Assembly: GCA_017472255.1 (NCBI GenBank)
Contig: JAFUQU010000003.1
Span: 1-44,765, forward strand
Direction of reading: 5' to 3'
Length of the DNA: 44,765 nucleotides
DNA from: Clostridia bacterium
Lineage (GTDB): Bacteria; Bacillota; Clostridia; Oscillospirales; CAG-272
Shown: positions 34,209 to 41,602 of the stretch, in pieces
Layout: each line of letters starts with the position of its first letter
Position numbering within the stretch: the stretch's first letter is position 1
Translations under genes and position numbers: made by a program
Notes under the pieces: generated by a model
What the model was told of the DNA's origin: nothing
What the model saw: only the letters and a program-made list of their open reading frames with translations
The model's database searches: none

Positions 34209-35167
34209 TAGACAGCTACAAACCAAAATATGGCGCATATCCGACGATGATCACCCCCTACAACGAGGACGGAACCGTCGATTACGGCGCGGTGAAGGCG
34301 CTGACCGAATGGTATTGGCAGCAAGGCTGCGACGGCATCTTTGCGTCCTGCCAGTCCAGCGAAATTCACCTGCTTTCGCTGGAGGATCGCGTGAAGCTGG
34401 CAAAGGTGGTCAAAGAAACCGCCGACGCCCTGGCATTGTCTGACAAATCCCGCCCGCCCATGACCGTGGTAGCGTCGGGACACATCAGCGATTCCTTCGA
34501 CGATCAGGTGGATGAGCTGACAAAAATTGCAGAAACCGGCGTGGAGGCGGTCATTCTCATCTCCAACCGGCTGGACATCGCCAACACCTCCGACGAGGCG
34601 TGGTGCGCCGATCTCGACCGGCTCATTGCCGCTCTGCCCGACGTTCCGCTGGGCATTTACGAATGCCCCCGTCCCTATAAGCGCCTGCTGACCCCGGCGA
34701 TGATCGATCACGTGGTGCGCACCGGACGCTTCGCCTTCATCAAAGACACCTGCTGCGACTCCGACGAAATCGACCGCCGCGTCAAGCAGATCGAAGCCAC
34801 CCCCACCGACGGCATCAAGCCCGCCCTGTTCAACGCCAACGCCCAGACCCTGCTGGAGACTTTGCGGTCGGGCGGCGCGGGTTATTGCGGCGTCATGTGC
34901 AATTTTCACCCGTCGCTGTACGTCTGGCTCTGCAAAAATTTCGACAAGCAGCCGGAAAAAGCCGAATTACTGGCAGCATTTCTCTGTCAGGCGGCGTTCA
35001 TTGAATTCCTGACATATCCTGCTATTGCCAAATATCACCTGAACAAGATCGGTGTTTCCATGACCACGATCAGCCGAACCTGCGACGTTTCGAAAATGAA
35101 GCGTTACGACCGGCTTTGCGTTGACCGCATGGATAAGCTGGCCGAGCATTTCGGAGGTCTGTTATGA
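34205..35167 (+). CDS. DHDPS/N-acetylneuraminate lyase-family aldolase
   Basis: 320 residues forming the TIM-barrel class I aldolase fold. The Schiff-base lysine is K180 (AFIKDTCC) and the catalytic tyrosine Y152 (GIYECPRP), 28 residues apart as in DapA and NanA. True DapA has a GTTGE strand near residue 45, but here it reads FASCQSSEIHLLS, so the substrate is not aspartate semialdehyde; a 2-keto-3-deoxy sugar acid or a sialic-acid-like compound fits the neighbours. Start and stop both overlap adjacent genes by 4 bp. Confidence 0.9.
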   Translation: MIDSYKPKYGAYPTMITPYNEDGTVDYGAVKALTEWYWQQGCDGIFASCQSSEIHLLSLEDRVKLAKVVKETADALALSDKSRPPMTVVASGHISDSFDDQVDELTKIAETGVEAVILISNRLDIANTSDEAWCADLDRLIAALPDVPLGIYECPRPYKRLLTPAMIDHVVRTGRFAFIKDTCCDSDEIDRRVKQIEATPTDGIKPALFNANAQTLLETLRSGGAGYCGVMCNFHPSLYVWLCKNFDKQPEKAELLAAFLCQAAFIEFLTYPAIAKYHLNKIGVSMTTISRTCDVSKMKRYDRLCVDRMDKLAEHFGGLL

Positions 35168-35862
35168 GCGCCGCCGAGAGAAAGCCGGTAGCGGACGAGG
35201 TATCGGCTAAAATCAAAGAATTTCTCTTTTCGGGCGAGATTAAGCGGGGCGATAAGCTGCCCAGCGAGTCCGCGCTGGCGGAACGGCTGGGCGTGGGACG
35301 CTCGTCGATTCGGGAAGCGCTGCGGCTGCTGGCGTCCTCGGGCTACATTGAGCTGCTGCCCAATCGGGGCGCCTTCGCCGCCGTCACTAACGAGGACGAG
35401 CTGCCGTCGCCCCAGAGCGGCGCGCTGGCTTGGCTGACCGACAACCGCCGGTCGGTAGCCGAGCTGCTGGACGTGCGTCTCTGCATCGAGCCGTTCGCCG
35501 CCGAACTTTGCGCGTCCCATATCAGCGATAAGGCGCTGGCCGAGCTTGGCGAGACGCTGAATGCCTTTGAGCGCGCCATGGCAAAGGGCGATGCCGCCAC
35601 GCTGGCGCAGTGCGACTACGATTTCCACCGCATCATCCTGGTCGGGTCGGAAAACAAGGTGCTGATTTCCATGTACAAGCAGCTTTTGCAGATGCTCATG
35701 CAGTACAGCGCCCGCAGCTTCACCGTCACCAACACCAAACGCGACACCTACGCCGAGCACAAGGCGGTCTACGACGCCATTGCCGCCCGCGCTCCCGTGG
35801 AAGCCCGCTGCGCCATGCTGCTGCACATCAGCATCGCCAAGCGCAGAATGAGCGAGATTTGA
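35164..35862 (+). CDS. GntR regulator, FadR subfamily
   Basis: 232 residues. The N-terminal winged helix contains GDKLPSESALAERLGVGRSS and IREALRLLASSGYIELLPNR. The C-terminal all-helical FCD domain carries likely metal or ligand residues (CDYDFHRIIL, YAEHKAVYDAI and the final LLHISIAKRRM). Members respond to sugar acids or related carboxylates, consistent with the lyase beside it. It should bind the ATTGT-N3-ACAAT sites around 32757-32812 and repress its own operon until the pathway intermediate appears. Confidence 0.93.
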   Translation: MSAAERKPVADEVSAKIKEFLFSGEIKRGDKLPSESALAERLGVGRSSIREALRLLASSGYIELLPNRGAFAAVTNEDELPSPQSGALAWLTDNRRSVAELLDVRLCIEPFAAELCASHISDKALAELGETLNAFERAMAKGDAATLAQCDYDFHRIILVGSENKVLISMYKQLLQMLMQYSARSFTVTNTKRDTYAEHKAVYDAIAARAPVEARCAMLLHISIAKRRMSEI

Positions 35863-35866
35863 ATGA

Positions 35867-35893
35867 GAAAGGAGCCGCTTCTCGGCTCCTTTC
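35867..35893. terminator. Shared terminator of convergent genes
   Basis: GAAAGGAGCC (35867-35876) pairs with GGCTCCTTTC (35884-35893) around a 7-base loop. It lies 4 bp after the GntR stop and 4 bp before the end of the convergent XRE gene. Confidence 0.75.
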
Positions 35894-35897
35894 GTCT

Positions 35898-36992
35898 TTA
35901 CTTAACCTCCCAGCGTCCGGCGACGGTTTTCAGCCGTTCTACGACGGCGGCGAAGCGCGGCTCATCCCGCACAAAATCGTAGCGTTTGCGGGATAATTCC
36001 TCCAGCCGCTCGGCGGTGTCGGTTTTCGAGCCGGTGGTGGACATACTGCCGCTTCTGTAGCCCCGCAGCAAAAGGGAAGTGTGCTCGCATACCCCCTCGC
36101 ACCCCACGAAAGCGATGGCGTGATCGGCGGCGGCTTCGATGTGATGCAGCGTTCGCTCCCGGTCGCCAAGACCGGCGAAATATTCCGCCTGATGCTGGTG
36201 GGTCAGGCTGAGGCGGCAGTGGAAGAAGCCGTAGTCGCCGTCCTCGAAAAGCAGGGCGAAAAAGGCGATCTGCTTGTCCCGGAGGAGCGCCATTTCTTCC
36301 GGATTGTATGCCCAGCTCCCGTCGTCCAGCTTCGTGTTGCGGAAGACGATCTCCGTTCCCATCTCGTCGATCAGATTGTAATCGAGCACCTGCTTTGCAT
36401 GATGGTGCTTCGAACCGTCGGTCACATGGCACATCAAACTCTCCCGCGACAGGTAGAGAATGGGCATGGTCTGCGCCAGCTTGACGGCGCGGTCGGCTTC
36501 GCCCCGGGCTTTGCAGCAGTAACAGAGGGTCTGAATCGCCGCATGACGCTTTTCCTCCTCGGTGCAGCCCGCTAAAATCCGCTCGCCCAGCGAAATCGCC
36601 TCGTCCAGCGCCGGGGAGGGCTTCAAATCCGACTGGATGTGCGCCACATACATCAGGTCGCAGATAAGCTGCCAGCTGTCCGGGAATTCCCGCAGCCCTT
36701 CCTCCAGGATTCTGCGCCCCTCGTCCATGTAGCCGCGGGTGTAGTAGCGGCTGGCGCTGCGGCTGATTTCGTCGATCCGCGCCTCCTTGTTGGCAAGATC
36801 GATGCCCAGCAGCTCGTCGGACGTGATGTGAAACAGGCTGCATATGCCCGGAATCAGCGAAAGGTCGGGGGTGGTTTTGCCGCCCTCCCACTGAGAAACC
36901 GCCGAGACCGACACGTTCAGGTACTCGGCCAGCTCCTCCTGGGTCATATCCCGCTGGCGGCGGTTCTGCTTGATGATGGTTCCGATGTTCAT
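35898..36992 (-). CDS. XRE-family regulator with a long C-terminal sensory region
   Basis: 364 residues from ATG 36992 (AGGAG about 7 bases upstream; an ATG two codons earlier is too close to it). The N-terminal XRE helix-turn-helix (about 1-60) contains NRRQRDMTQEELAEYLNVSV and SAVSQWEGGKTTPDLS. The remaining 300 residues are helical and suggest TPR-like repeats (EGLREFPDSWQLICDLMYV, EEEKRHAAIQTLCYCCKARG), with unusually many Cys and His residues. It is divergent from a MATE exporter gene. A 12-bp palindrome in its leader could be its operator. Confidence 0.88.
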   Translation of the reverse strand: MNIGTIIKQNRRQRDMTQEELAEYLNVSVSAVSQWEGGKTTPDLSLIPGICSLFHITSDELLGIDLANKEARIDEISRSASRYYTRGYMDEGRRILEEGLREFPDSWQLICDLMYVAHIQSDLKPSPALDEAISLGERILAGCTEEEKRHAAIQTLCYCCKARGEADRAVKLAQTMPILYLSRESLMCHVTDGSKHHHAKQVLDYNLIDEMGTEIVFRNTKLDDGSWAYNPEEMALLRDKQIAFFALLFEDGDYGFFHCRLSLTHQHQAEYFAGLGDRERTLHHIEAAADHAIAFVGCEGVCEHTSLLLRGYRSGSMSTTGSKTDTAERLEELSRKRYDFVRDEPRFAAVVERLKTVAGRWEVK

Positions 36993-37016
36993 ATTCATTC
37001 TCCTTGCAATAGATTC

Positions 37017-37041
37017 GGAAGCGCTTCCTGTATCTATTATA
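37017..37041 (-). promoter_or_regulatory. XRE promoter -10 and palindromic operator
   Basis: On the minus strand TATAAT (37041-37036) lacks a good -35. Directly downstream is the perfect 12-bp palindrome GGAAGCGCTTCC (37017-37028), centred about 16 bp after the -10 box, close to the expected transcription start. This is a plausible autoregulatory site. Confidence 0.55.
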
Positions 37042-37088
37042 CCATATTTTCGCTGAAAGGGAAGAGAATCTTCCTTGAAAATCGTTTA

Positions 37089-37122
37089 AGCGGCGCTGAA
37101 ATTTTGAAAGCGCCGCTGTTTT
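37089..37122 (+). terminator. Terminator-like hairpin between divergent genes
   Basis: AGCGGCGCT (37089-37097) pairs perfectly with AGCGCCGCT (37109-37117), followed by GTTTTTG. It sits upstream of the MATE promoter rather than behind a gene, so it may insulate that promoter from upstream transcripts. Confidence 0.6.
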
Positions 37123-37135
37123 TGCGCGAAAAAAC

Positions 37136-37164
37136 TTGCATTTTGGGGCGATTTGTGGTACAAT
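37136..37164 (+). promoter_or_regulatory. Promoter of the MATE gene
   Basis: TTGCAT (37136-37141), 17-nt spacer and TACAAT (37159-37164), about 30 bp before the start codon. Confidence 0.7.
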
Positions 37165-37194
37165 AATGGAACTATAATCGAAAGGCGAAGGACA

Positions 37195-38550
37195 ATGCTT
37201 TTTACCAAGGACAGAACTTTTTACCGCTCGCTGGTGACGCTGGCGATTCCGATCATGCTCCAGAATCTGATCACCTTCTCGGTGGGCTTCGCAGACAACC
37301 TGATGATCGGTTCGCTGGGGGATTCCGCCGTGTCGGGCGTTTACATGGGCAATCAGATTCAGACGGTTCTGCAGGTGTTCAGCGGCGGCATCGAGGCGGG
37401 CATATTGCTTCTCGCCGCCCAGTATTGGGGCAAGCGGGACACCGAGCATATCCGCCGGGTGGTCGCCATCGGAATGTGGTGCTCGATCATTGCCGGATTC
37501 ATTTTTTCGACGGTCTGCACCCTCTTTCCCCGGCAGGTGATTTCGCTGTTCACGAACGAGGCGTCGGTCATCGATATGGGCGTGGAATACCTGTCGGTGA
37601 TCTGCTATTCCTACCTCTTTTTCTGCATCACGCAGGCGCTGATTGCCGCCATGCGAAGCGTGGAATCGGCGCGGATTGGTATGCTGGTGTCCCTCGCTTC
37701 GCTGGTCATCGACGTGGCGCTGAACTATCTGCTGATCTTCGGCAAGCTGGGCTTCCCGGCGATGGGCGTGAAGGGCGCCGCCATCGCCACGCTGATTGCC
37801 CGCATCTGCGAGACGGCGATTATGGTCATCTATGTACGCGTGATTGACAAAAAGCTCTGCTTCCGCTTCAACAAGCTGTGGAAAATAGACAATGTTCTGC
37901 TGCGGGATTATATTCGCTGTGACCTGCCTTTGGTGGGCGGACAGCTGGTCTGGGGCTGCAATCTGATGGCGAACAGCATCATTCTCGGACACTTCACCGA
38001 GAGCGTCATCACAGCGGCCAGCCTGGCCAACACGCTGAACAGCCTGATGTACGTCAGCATGAACGGAATGTCCTCGGCGGTGGGAATCATCATCGGCAAG
38101 AAGGTGGGCGCGGGGGAAACCGCCCGCATCCGCGAATATTCGAACACGGTTCAGATGCTGTTTCTGGGGCTTGGACTGGTTACGAGCGGGCTGTTCCGGC
38201 TGATCGGCGACCCGTTCATCGGGCTGTACGCCATTTCCGACGAAGCGGTGGGTTACGCGCGGCAGTTCATTGACGTGCTTTGCGTCACCTGCATCGGAAC
38301 CTGCTATCAGGCGGCCTGCCTGTTCGGGCTGGTGAAATCGGGCGGCGACGTGAGCTTTGTGTTCAAGAACGACACGATTCACGTGTTTGGCGTGGTGATT
38401 CCGTCGGCGATTATCACGTCGCTGCTGGGATGTCCGGCGTGGGTGGTCTTCCTCTGCCTCAAGAGCGACCAGCTGCTCAAGTGCATTCCCGCGTTCTTCA
38501 AAATCAGGAAGTACGACTGGATGAAGAATCTCACGGTGAGCGGGGAATAG
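37195..38550 (+). CDS. MATE-family multidrug or metabolite exporter
   Basis: 451 residues from ATG 37195, preferred because GAAGGA is placed just upstream and the promoter at 37136-37164 overlaps the longer reading frame. About 12 hydrophobic helices. Family signatures: LAIPIMLQNLITFSVGFADN with MIGSLGDSAVSGV near the N-terminus, the repeat-like start of the second half (CDLPLVGGQLVWGCNLMANS) and SMNGMSSAVGIIIGKKVGAG. It should export a cationic compound using a Na+ or H+ gradient. It is divergent from the XRE regulator, which may control it. Confidence 0.93.
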   Translation: MLFTKDRTFYRSLVTLAIPIMLQNLITFSVGFADNLMIGSLGDSAVSGVYMGNQIQTVLQVFSGGIEAGILLLAAQYWGKRDTEHIRRVVAIGMWCSIIAGFIFSTVCTLFPRQVISLFTNEASVIDMGVEYLSVICYSYLFFCITQALIAAMRSVESARIGMLVSLASLVIDVALNYLLIFGKLGFPAMGVKGAAIATLIARICETAIMVIYVRVIDKKLCFRFNKLWKIDNVLLRDYIRCDLPLVGGQLVWGCNLMANSIILGHFTESVITAASLANTLNSLMYVSMNGMSSAVGIIIGKKVGAGETARIREYSNTVQMLFLGLGLVTSGLFRLIGDPFIGLYAISDEAVGYARQFIDVLCVTCIGTCYQAACLFGLVKSGGDVSFVFKNDTIHVFGVVIPSAIITSLLGCPAWVVFLCLKSDQLLKCIPAFFKIRKYDWMKNLTVSGE

Positions 38551-38555
38551 AAAAC

Positions 38556-38584
38556 AGCAGGACGCCGAAATGCGGCGTCCTGCT
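38556..38584 (+). terminator. Hairpin after the MATE gene
   Basis: A perfect 12-bp stem, AGCAGGACGCCG (38556-38567) with CGGCGTCCTGCT (38573-38584), 5 bp after the stop codon. The U tail is short (TGTC), so efficiency is uncertain. Confidence 0.75.
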
Positions 38585-38586
38585 TG

Positions 38587-38766
38587 TCATGAAGCGGATG
38601 CTGTGTCGCTGCTGCTTTGGGGTTTCAATACGAGACCTTTCTCGTCATTCGAAAGGCTCAGCGGAACGTTGTTTTCATCCAGCGTGATCTTGTATTTATT
38701 GTAGCCCAGCTTCAGATATGCGGTACCGTCACTGTCAATTTGGATACTGAATGACCGCAATCTCAG
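38587..38766 (-). pseudogene. C-terminal protein fragment in a degraded region
   Basis: An open minus-strand frame of about 59 codons without a start codon ends at 38587. It reads like the end of a real protein: DSDGTAYLKLGYNKYKITLD, then ENNVPLSLSNDEKGLVLKPQ and a Ser/Ala tail. It is joined directly to the end of the relaxase fragment in another frame, so this looks like a deletion or insertion junction. The parent family is unknown to me. Confidence 0.4.
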
Positions 38767-39159
38767 TCATGCGTTTTTCAGCGGATTTGATCCTGTCGGA
38801 CAACTCGGAAAAGATGCCCTTTTGGATAGTTCGTCGTAACCAAGGAGCTTGTGTTCCTCCAGATAAAGGACGGTCTGCGCCATTTGTTTGAGGTTGTGGA
38901 GCGTTGCCCAATTCGCATAACCGGCACCTTTGCCGGAGCGCATTTTCTCTTGAATATCAATGATGAGGTTGTTGGTGCGTTTGGTCGGTTCAGCTTTTTT
39001 CTGTCTGCGCTCTTTCGGCGTATGTTCGCGCTCACCGGCAATAACCGCTTTGTGATCTTCGGGAGTATAACCGCCCCCCAGCGTATCCATGCGGATATAG
39101 GTTTTCTGATCGCCGCCGAACAGGGACGGTACTTTCTTTCCCTTGATGTCGTAACGAAG
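38735..39159 (-). pseudogene. Decayed relaxase/mobilization protein fragment
   Basis: The frame from 39159 reads LRYDIKGKKVPSLFGGDQKT, MDTLGGGYTPEDHKAVIAGE, IDIQEKMRSGKGAGYANWAT and LHNLKQMAQTVLYLEEHKLL. The GKGAGYxxWAxxxNLKQMA block is the C-terminal signature of MobA-like relaxases of Clostridia integrative elements. An in-frame TGA (39162-39160) cuts it off upstream. A one-base frameshift near 38808-38813 moves the expected continuation (ELSDRIKSAEKRMTEIAVIQ) into the next frame. No nuclease domain is present. It marks the remnant of a mobile element beside the composition change. Confidence 0.7.
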
Positions 39160-39162
39160 TCA

Positions 39163-39384
39163 ACCATTGGGAATATAATCAACTGTTCCTACGATTCGGT
39201 AAAACTGCGTATCATCCACGAAATGTGTCAGGACCTTGGAATAAGCATAAAAGTTCTTCCAGTCATCGCTTTTTGACGATCTTTTCATATTCCGGTTTCG
39301 GCTCAGTGGTCTGTATCTCAGCGGCAACGGCAGCCTTATCCTGGCTTGCCTGTGCTGCCGTTTGGATTAGGCAATTCTCTAAAA
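39163..39384 (-). other. Degraded coding-like stretch, no intact gene
   Basis: Between the relaxase remnant and the short lipoprotein gene are overlapping broken minus-strand frames. One reads QDKAAVAAEIQTTEPKPEYE and stops at 39263. Another reads NFYAYSKVLTHFVDDTQFYR and runs into the TGA at 39160. Another gives TGEYDFRELPNPNGSTGKPG before a stop. Each resembles protein but none is complete. I see no promoter or RNA gene here. Confidence 0.4.
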
Positions 39385-39705
39385 TCATATTCCCCCGTAG
39401 GGACTCCCTGTAAAATACCCCTTCGTAATACAACGGACATTTTCATGGCAGAACACAAGCTTCACTGCTGTCAGAATTGCAGAATCAATCCGCTCAGAGG
39501 CTTTCCGCTCGGCTTCAATACGAAAGGTTTCGTTCTCCTCAAATACTACCGTATAGCGGTCATCGGGTGCGGAAATGATCTTTGCATTACTTTCTGCTTT
39601 GGATGTTAATTCTGTGTCATTCGGCAACTGTGTTTCATAGAATCCGCAAGAAGATAATATCGGAAGGCAAAACAGCAAGCACACGAATTTGCGTAAAGCT
39701 TTCAT
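39385..39705 (-). CDS. Short lipoprotein, possibly truncated
   Basis: 106 residues from ATG 39705, which overlaps the stop of the upstream XRE gene (ATGA), with GGAG about 9 bases before. The lipoprotein signal is LRKFVCLLFCLPILSSCGFY with the lipobox Cys at LSSC. The body contains DRYTVVFEENETFRIEAERK and ends KGYFTGSPYGGI. The next frame continues with protein-like sequence, so the C-terminus may be cut by a frameshift at the degraded junction. No known domain. It is the last gene of the solute-binding-protein/LuxR operon. Confidence 0.6.
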   Translation of the reverse strand: MKALRKFVCLLFCLPILSSCGFYETQLPNDTELTSKAESNAKIISAPDDRYTVVFEENETFRIEAERKASERIDSAILTAVKLVFCHENVRCITKGYFTGSPYGGI

Positions 39706-39929
39706 TTTGCCGTATCTCCGTTCAATATCCAATCGGCATCATAACCAAACTCGACAGCGATCAGCTTGGCAAGTGTGGCCGAGATGGTTTTATTTCGGTT
39801 GGTTCCAGGACGGCTGTTGCTTGTGAGAATATACAGATAATTCTCGGAAATGCCGACGCGGCGGGCAAATTCCCGCTTCGTGATTTTTTGTTCGGCAATG
39901 ATCTGATTGAGCCTTGCTTCCAGTGTCAT
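39702..39929 (-). CDS. Small XRE-type DNA-binding protein
   Basis: 75 residues that are essentially one helix-turn-helix domain: LNQIIAEQKITKREFARRVG, ISENYLYILTSNSRPGTNRN, ISATLAKLIAVEFGYDADWI. The ending DADWILNG is common for phage-type XRE regulators. Its ATG overlaps the LuxR-sensor stop (ATGA) and its stop overlaps the lipoprotein start, so all are translationally coupled. It could be the local repressor of the operon. Confidence 0.85.
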   Translation of the reverse strand: MTLEARLNQIIAEQKITKREFARRVGISENYLYILTSNSRPGTNRNKTISATLAKLIAVEFGYDADWILNGDTAK

Positions 39930-41590
39930 TCGATTTGCTTTCCTTTCTTATCCTGCATCTGTTTCAGTGCGGCAAAACGCAGGAATTGTTTTCGTGAGGA
40001 AACACCGAGCTTTGAGTAAATATTCTTGTTGTGGTACTTCATCGTATTTTCCTTAATTCCGATGATAGCGGCAATCTCTGCCGTGCTCTTTCCCTCGACA
40101 TACAGCTCATAAATACGCATTTCCTGCTGTGTCAGGGTTTTGAGATTACAGAGGAAATATTCGTAATCCTCCAGCACGATCTCGTTTTTGCTCTCTTCCG
40201 AAAGATGCAGAATCTCGCTTTTGGCAAGCTCATATTCCTCCAGTGCCTTTTCATAGGCTTCTCTGGCGCGGGCTGCTTCTTCCTCGGCGGCGATCTTGGC
40301 CGCCTCCAGATTTTTCAACTGTGCTTCATGTACGGAGGTTTTTTCTTCGATAAAGGCGAAAAGAGCATCGAATTCGCGGATCTTCAGCTGCTCTCCGTCA
40401 TCCCCGCTGTGCTTGATCTGATCAATCTTTTTAATAATCGGTGCCACATATTTATGGCTGAGAAACAGGCAGTAAGCAAACATGATGAGGACCACTGCAA
40501 GAATGATCCCCACGGTCTTCATCTGTCCGCGCTGAACGATGGCATCGAACTGCGCTTCGGTGATCATGAGTGCGGCGGTGAAGGTGCGGTCGCCTAGCGT
40601 CACGGCTCTGGTTTTGCCGATGCATCGCTCTGTACCGAAATCGAAGACCGCATTCCTGCTGTTCTCGGTGAACGTCACATTCTCGCTCCCCATCGTATTG
40701 TAGCGGCTTGAATTGAACTGTCCGGTATACGCACCCTGTTCATTGTCGAGCAGAGCACCGACCAGTTGTCCGAGCTTATCATCGCTGACTTTCTTTGAAA
40801 GCTGGAAATACATATCATTGATTTCAAAGCCGCAGACACCAATAATGTGGTCCTTCGGGTCTCGGATGGGGACATAGACATACCGCGCCCGCTCCCAAGT
40901 GTCGGGAATCTCTACGGCAGGACTGAGAATATAGTGCGTATCGCCGTCAAAGACAGAATCGCAGGCATCGAAAAAGTCTGTACGCATTTCGTTGTTCCAT
41001 CCACTGTGGAACGTCACATCGCCTTTTTTCGCGGTGGAAAAGGAGCCTCGGTACAAGGTGATCTCATTGTTGACCGTGCTCTCTGAGTAAAGATTGATGT
41101 ATTTCAGATAAATTCCGTTATACAGCGGTACATTGGAGCGGCTGTTGACCGTGGTATCGAGAATGTAAAACGCACCGCTGCTTGGAGCTAACTGCATATT
41201 GAGGTAAACAATACCGTAAAGTGCATTCTGCAGCGCGGAGAGCGCATCAGCATTGTTTTTCAGATTTTCAAAAGTTAGACCGTTTTCACGCAGATACTCT
41301 TCGATTCCTTCCTCAAGCTGATCGGAAAAGGAAAGCGCATGGGCAGCCGCCTTGTCGTAATCCCGTTTGATGCTGTTTGCGTAGAAAATCAGCTGTGCGT
41401 CCAGTGCGTCTGTAATCTGCGCACTTGTGGGATTCAAAACGCCGAACATATTCAGAAGCAGAAGAATCAGTGATAATACAAGCGCGATGGCGGAAATGAT
41501 ATAGCCGACAAAACGCCTGCGGATAGAGATTCCCTCCGCTTTGATCTGACGGATGACACCCGGCAGATCGAACTTCATAAATGTTCTCAT
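39926..41590 (-). CDS. Membrane-spanning sensor with a C-terminal LuxR DNA-binding domain
   Basis: 554 residues. Order: short cytoplasmic N-terminus, membrane helix (about 27-50), large outside domain (about 51-355) resembling a Cache-type sensor (VYVPIRDPKDHIIGVCGFEI), second helix (about 357-380), a Glu/Ala/Lys coiled coil (about 410-465, AAKIAAEEEAARAREAYEKA), and a LuxR-type HTH (about 485-530; LTQQEMRIYELYVEGKSTAE, IAAIIGIKENTMKYHNKNIY). There is no kinase or receiver domain, so one chain would sense outside and bind DNA inside. ATG 41590 follows AAGGAGAG. It lies 12 bp after the solute-binding lipoprotein gene, a likely ligand-delivery partner. Confidence 0.88.
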   Translation of the reverse strand: MRTFMKFDLPGVIRQIKAEGISIRRRFVGYIISAIALVLSLILLLLNMFGVLNPTSAQITDALDAQLIFYANSIKRDYDKAAAHALSFSDQLEEGIEEYLRENGLTFENLKNNADALSALQNALYGIVYLNMQLAPSSGAFYILDTTVNSRSNVPLYNGIYLKYINLYSESTVNNEITLYRGSFSTAKKGDVTFHSGWNNEMRTDFFDACDSVFDGDTHYILSPAVEIPDTWERARYVYVPIRDPKDHIIGVCGFEINDMYFQLSKKVSDDKLGQLVGALLDNEQGAYTGQFNSSRYNTMGSENVTFTENSRNAVFDFGTERCIGKTRAVTLGDRTFTAALMITEAQFDAIVQRGQMKTVGIILAVVLIMFAYCLFLSHKYVAPIIKKIDQIKHSGDDGEQLKIREFDALFAFIEEKTSVHEAQLKNLEAAKIAAEEEAARAREAYEKALEEYELAKSEILHLSEESKNEIVLEDYEYFLCNLKTLTQQEMRIYELYVEGKSTAEIAAIIGIKENTMKYHNKNIYSKLGVSSRKQFLRFAALKQMQDKKGKQIE

Positions 41591-41602
41591 GCGAGGCTCT
41601 CC

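Noticed and set aside
35962..38382. 806-codon minus-strand frame opposite the XRE and MATE genes
   Set aside because: It crosses two real genes and a divergent promoter region, and its translation has no family features.
38590..39384. CRISPR array or tRNA attachment site at the composition boundary
   Set aside because: No regularly spaced repeats, no tRNA gene and no visible direct-repeat attachment site were found.
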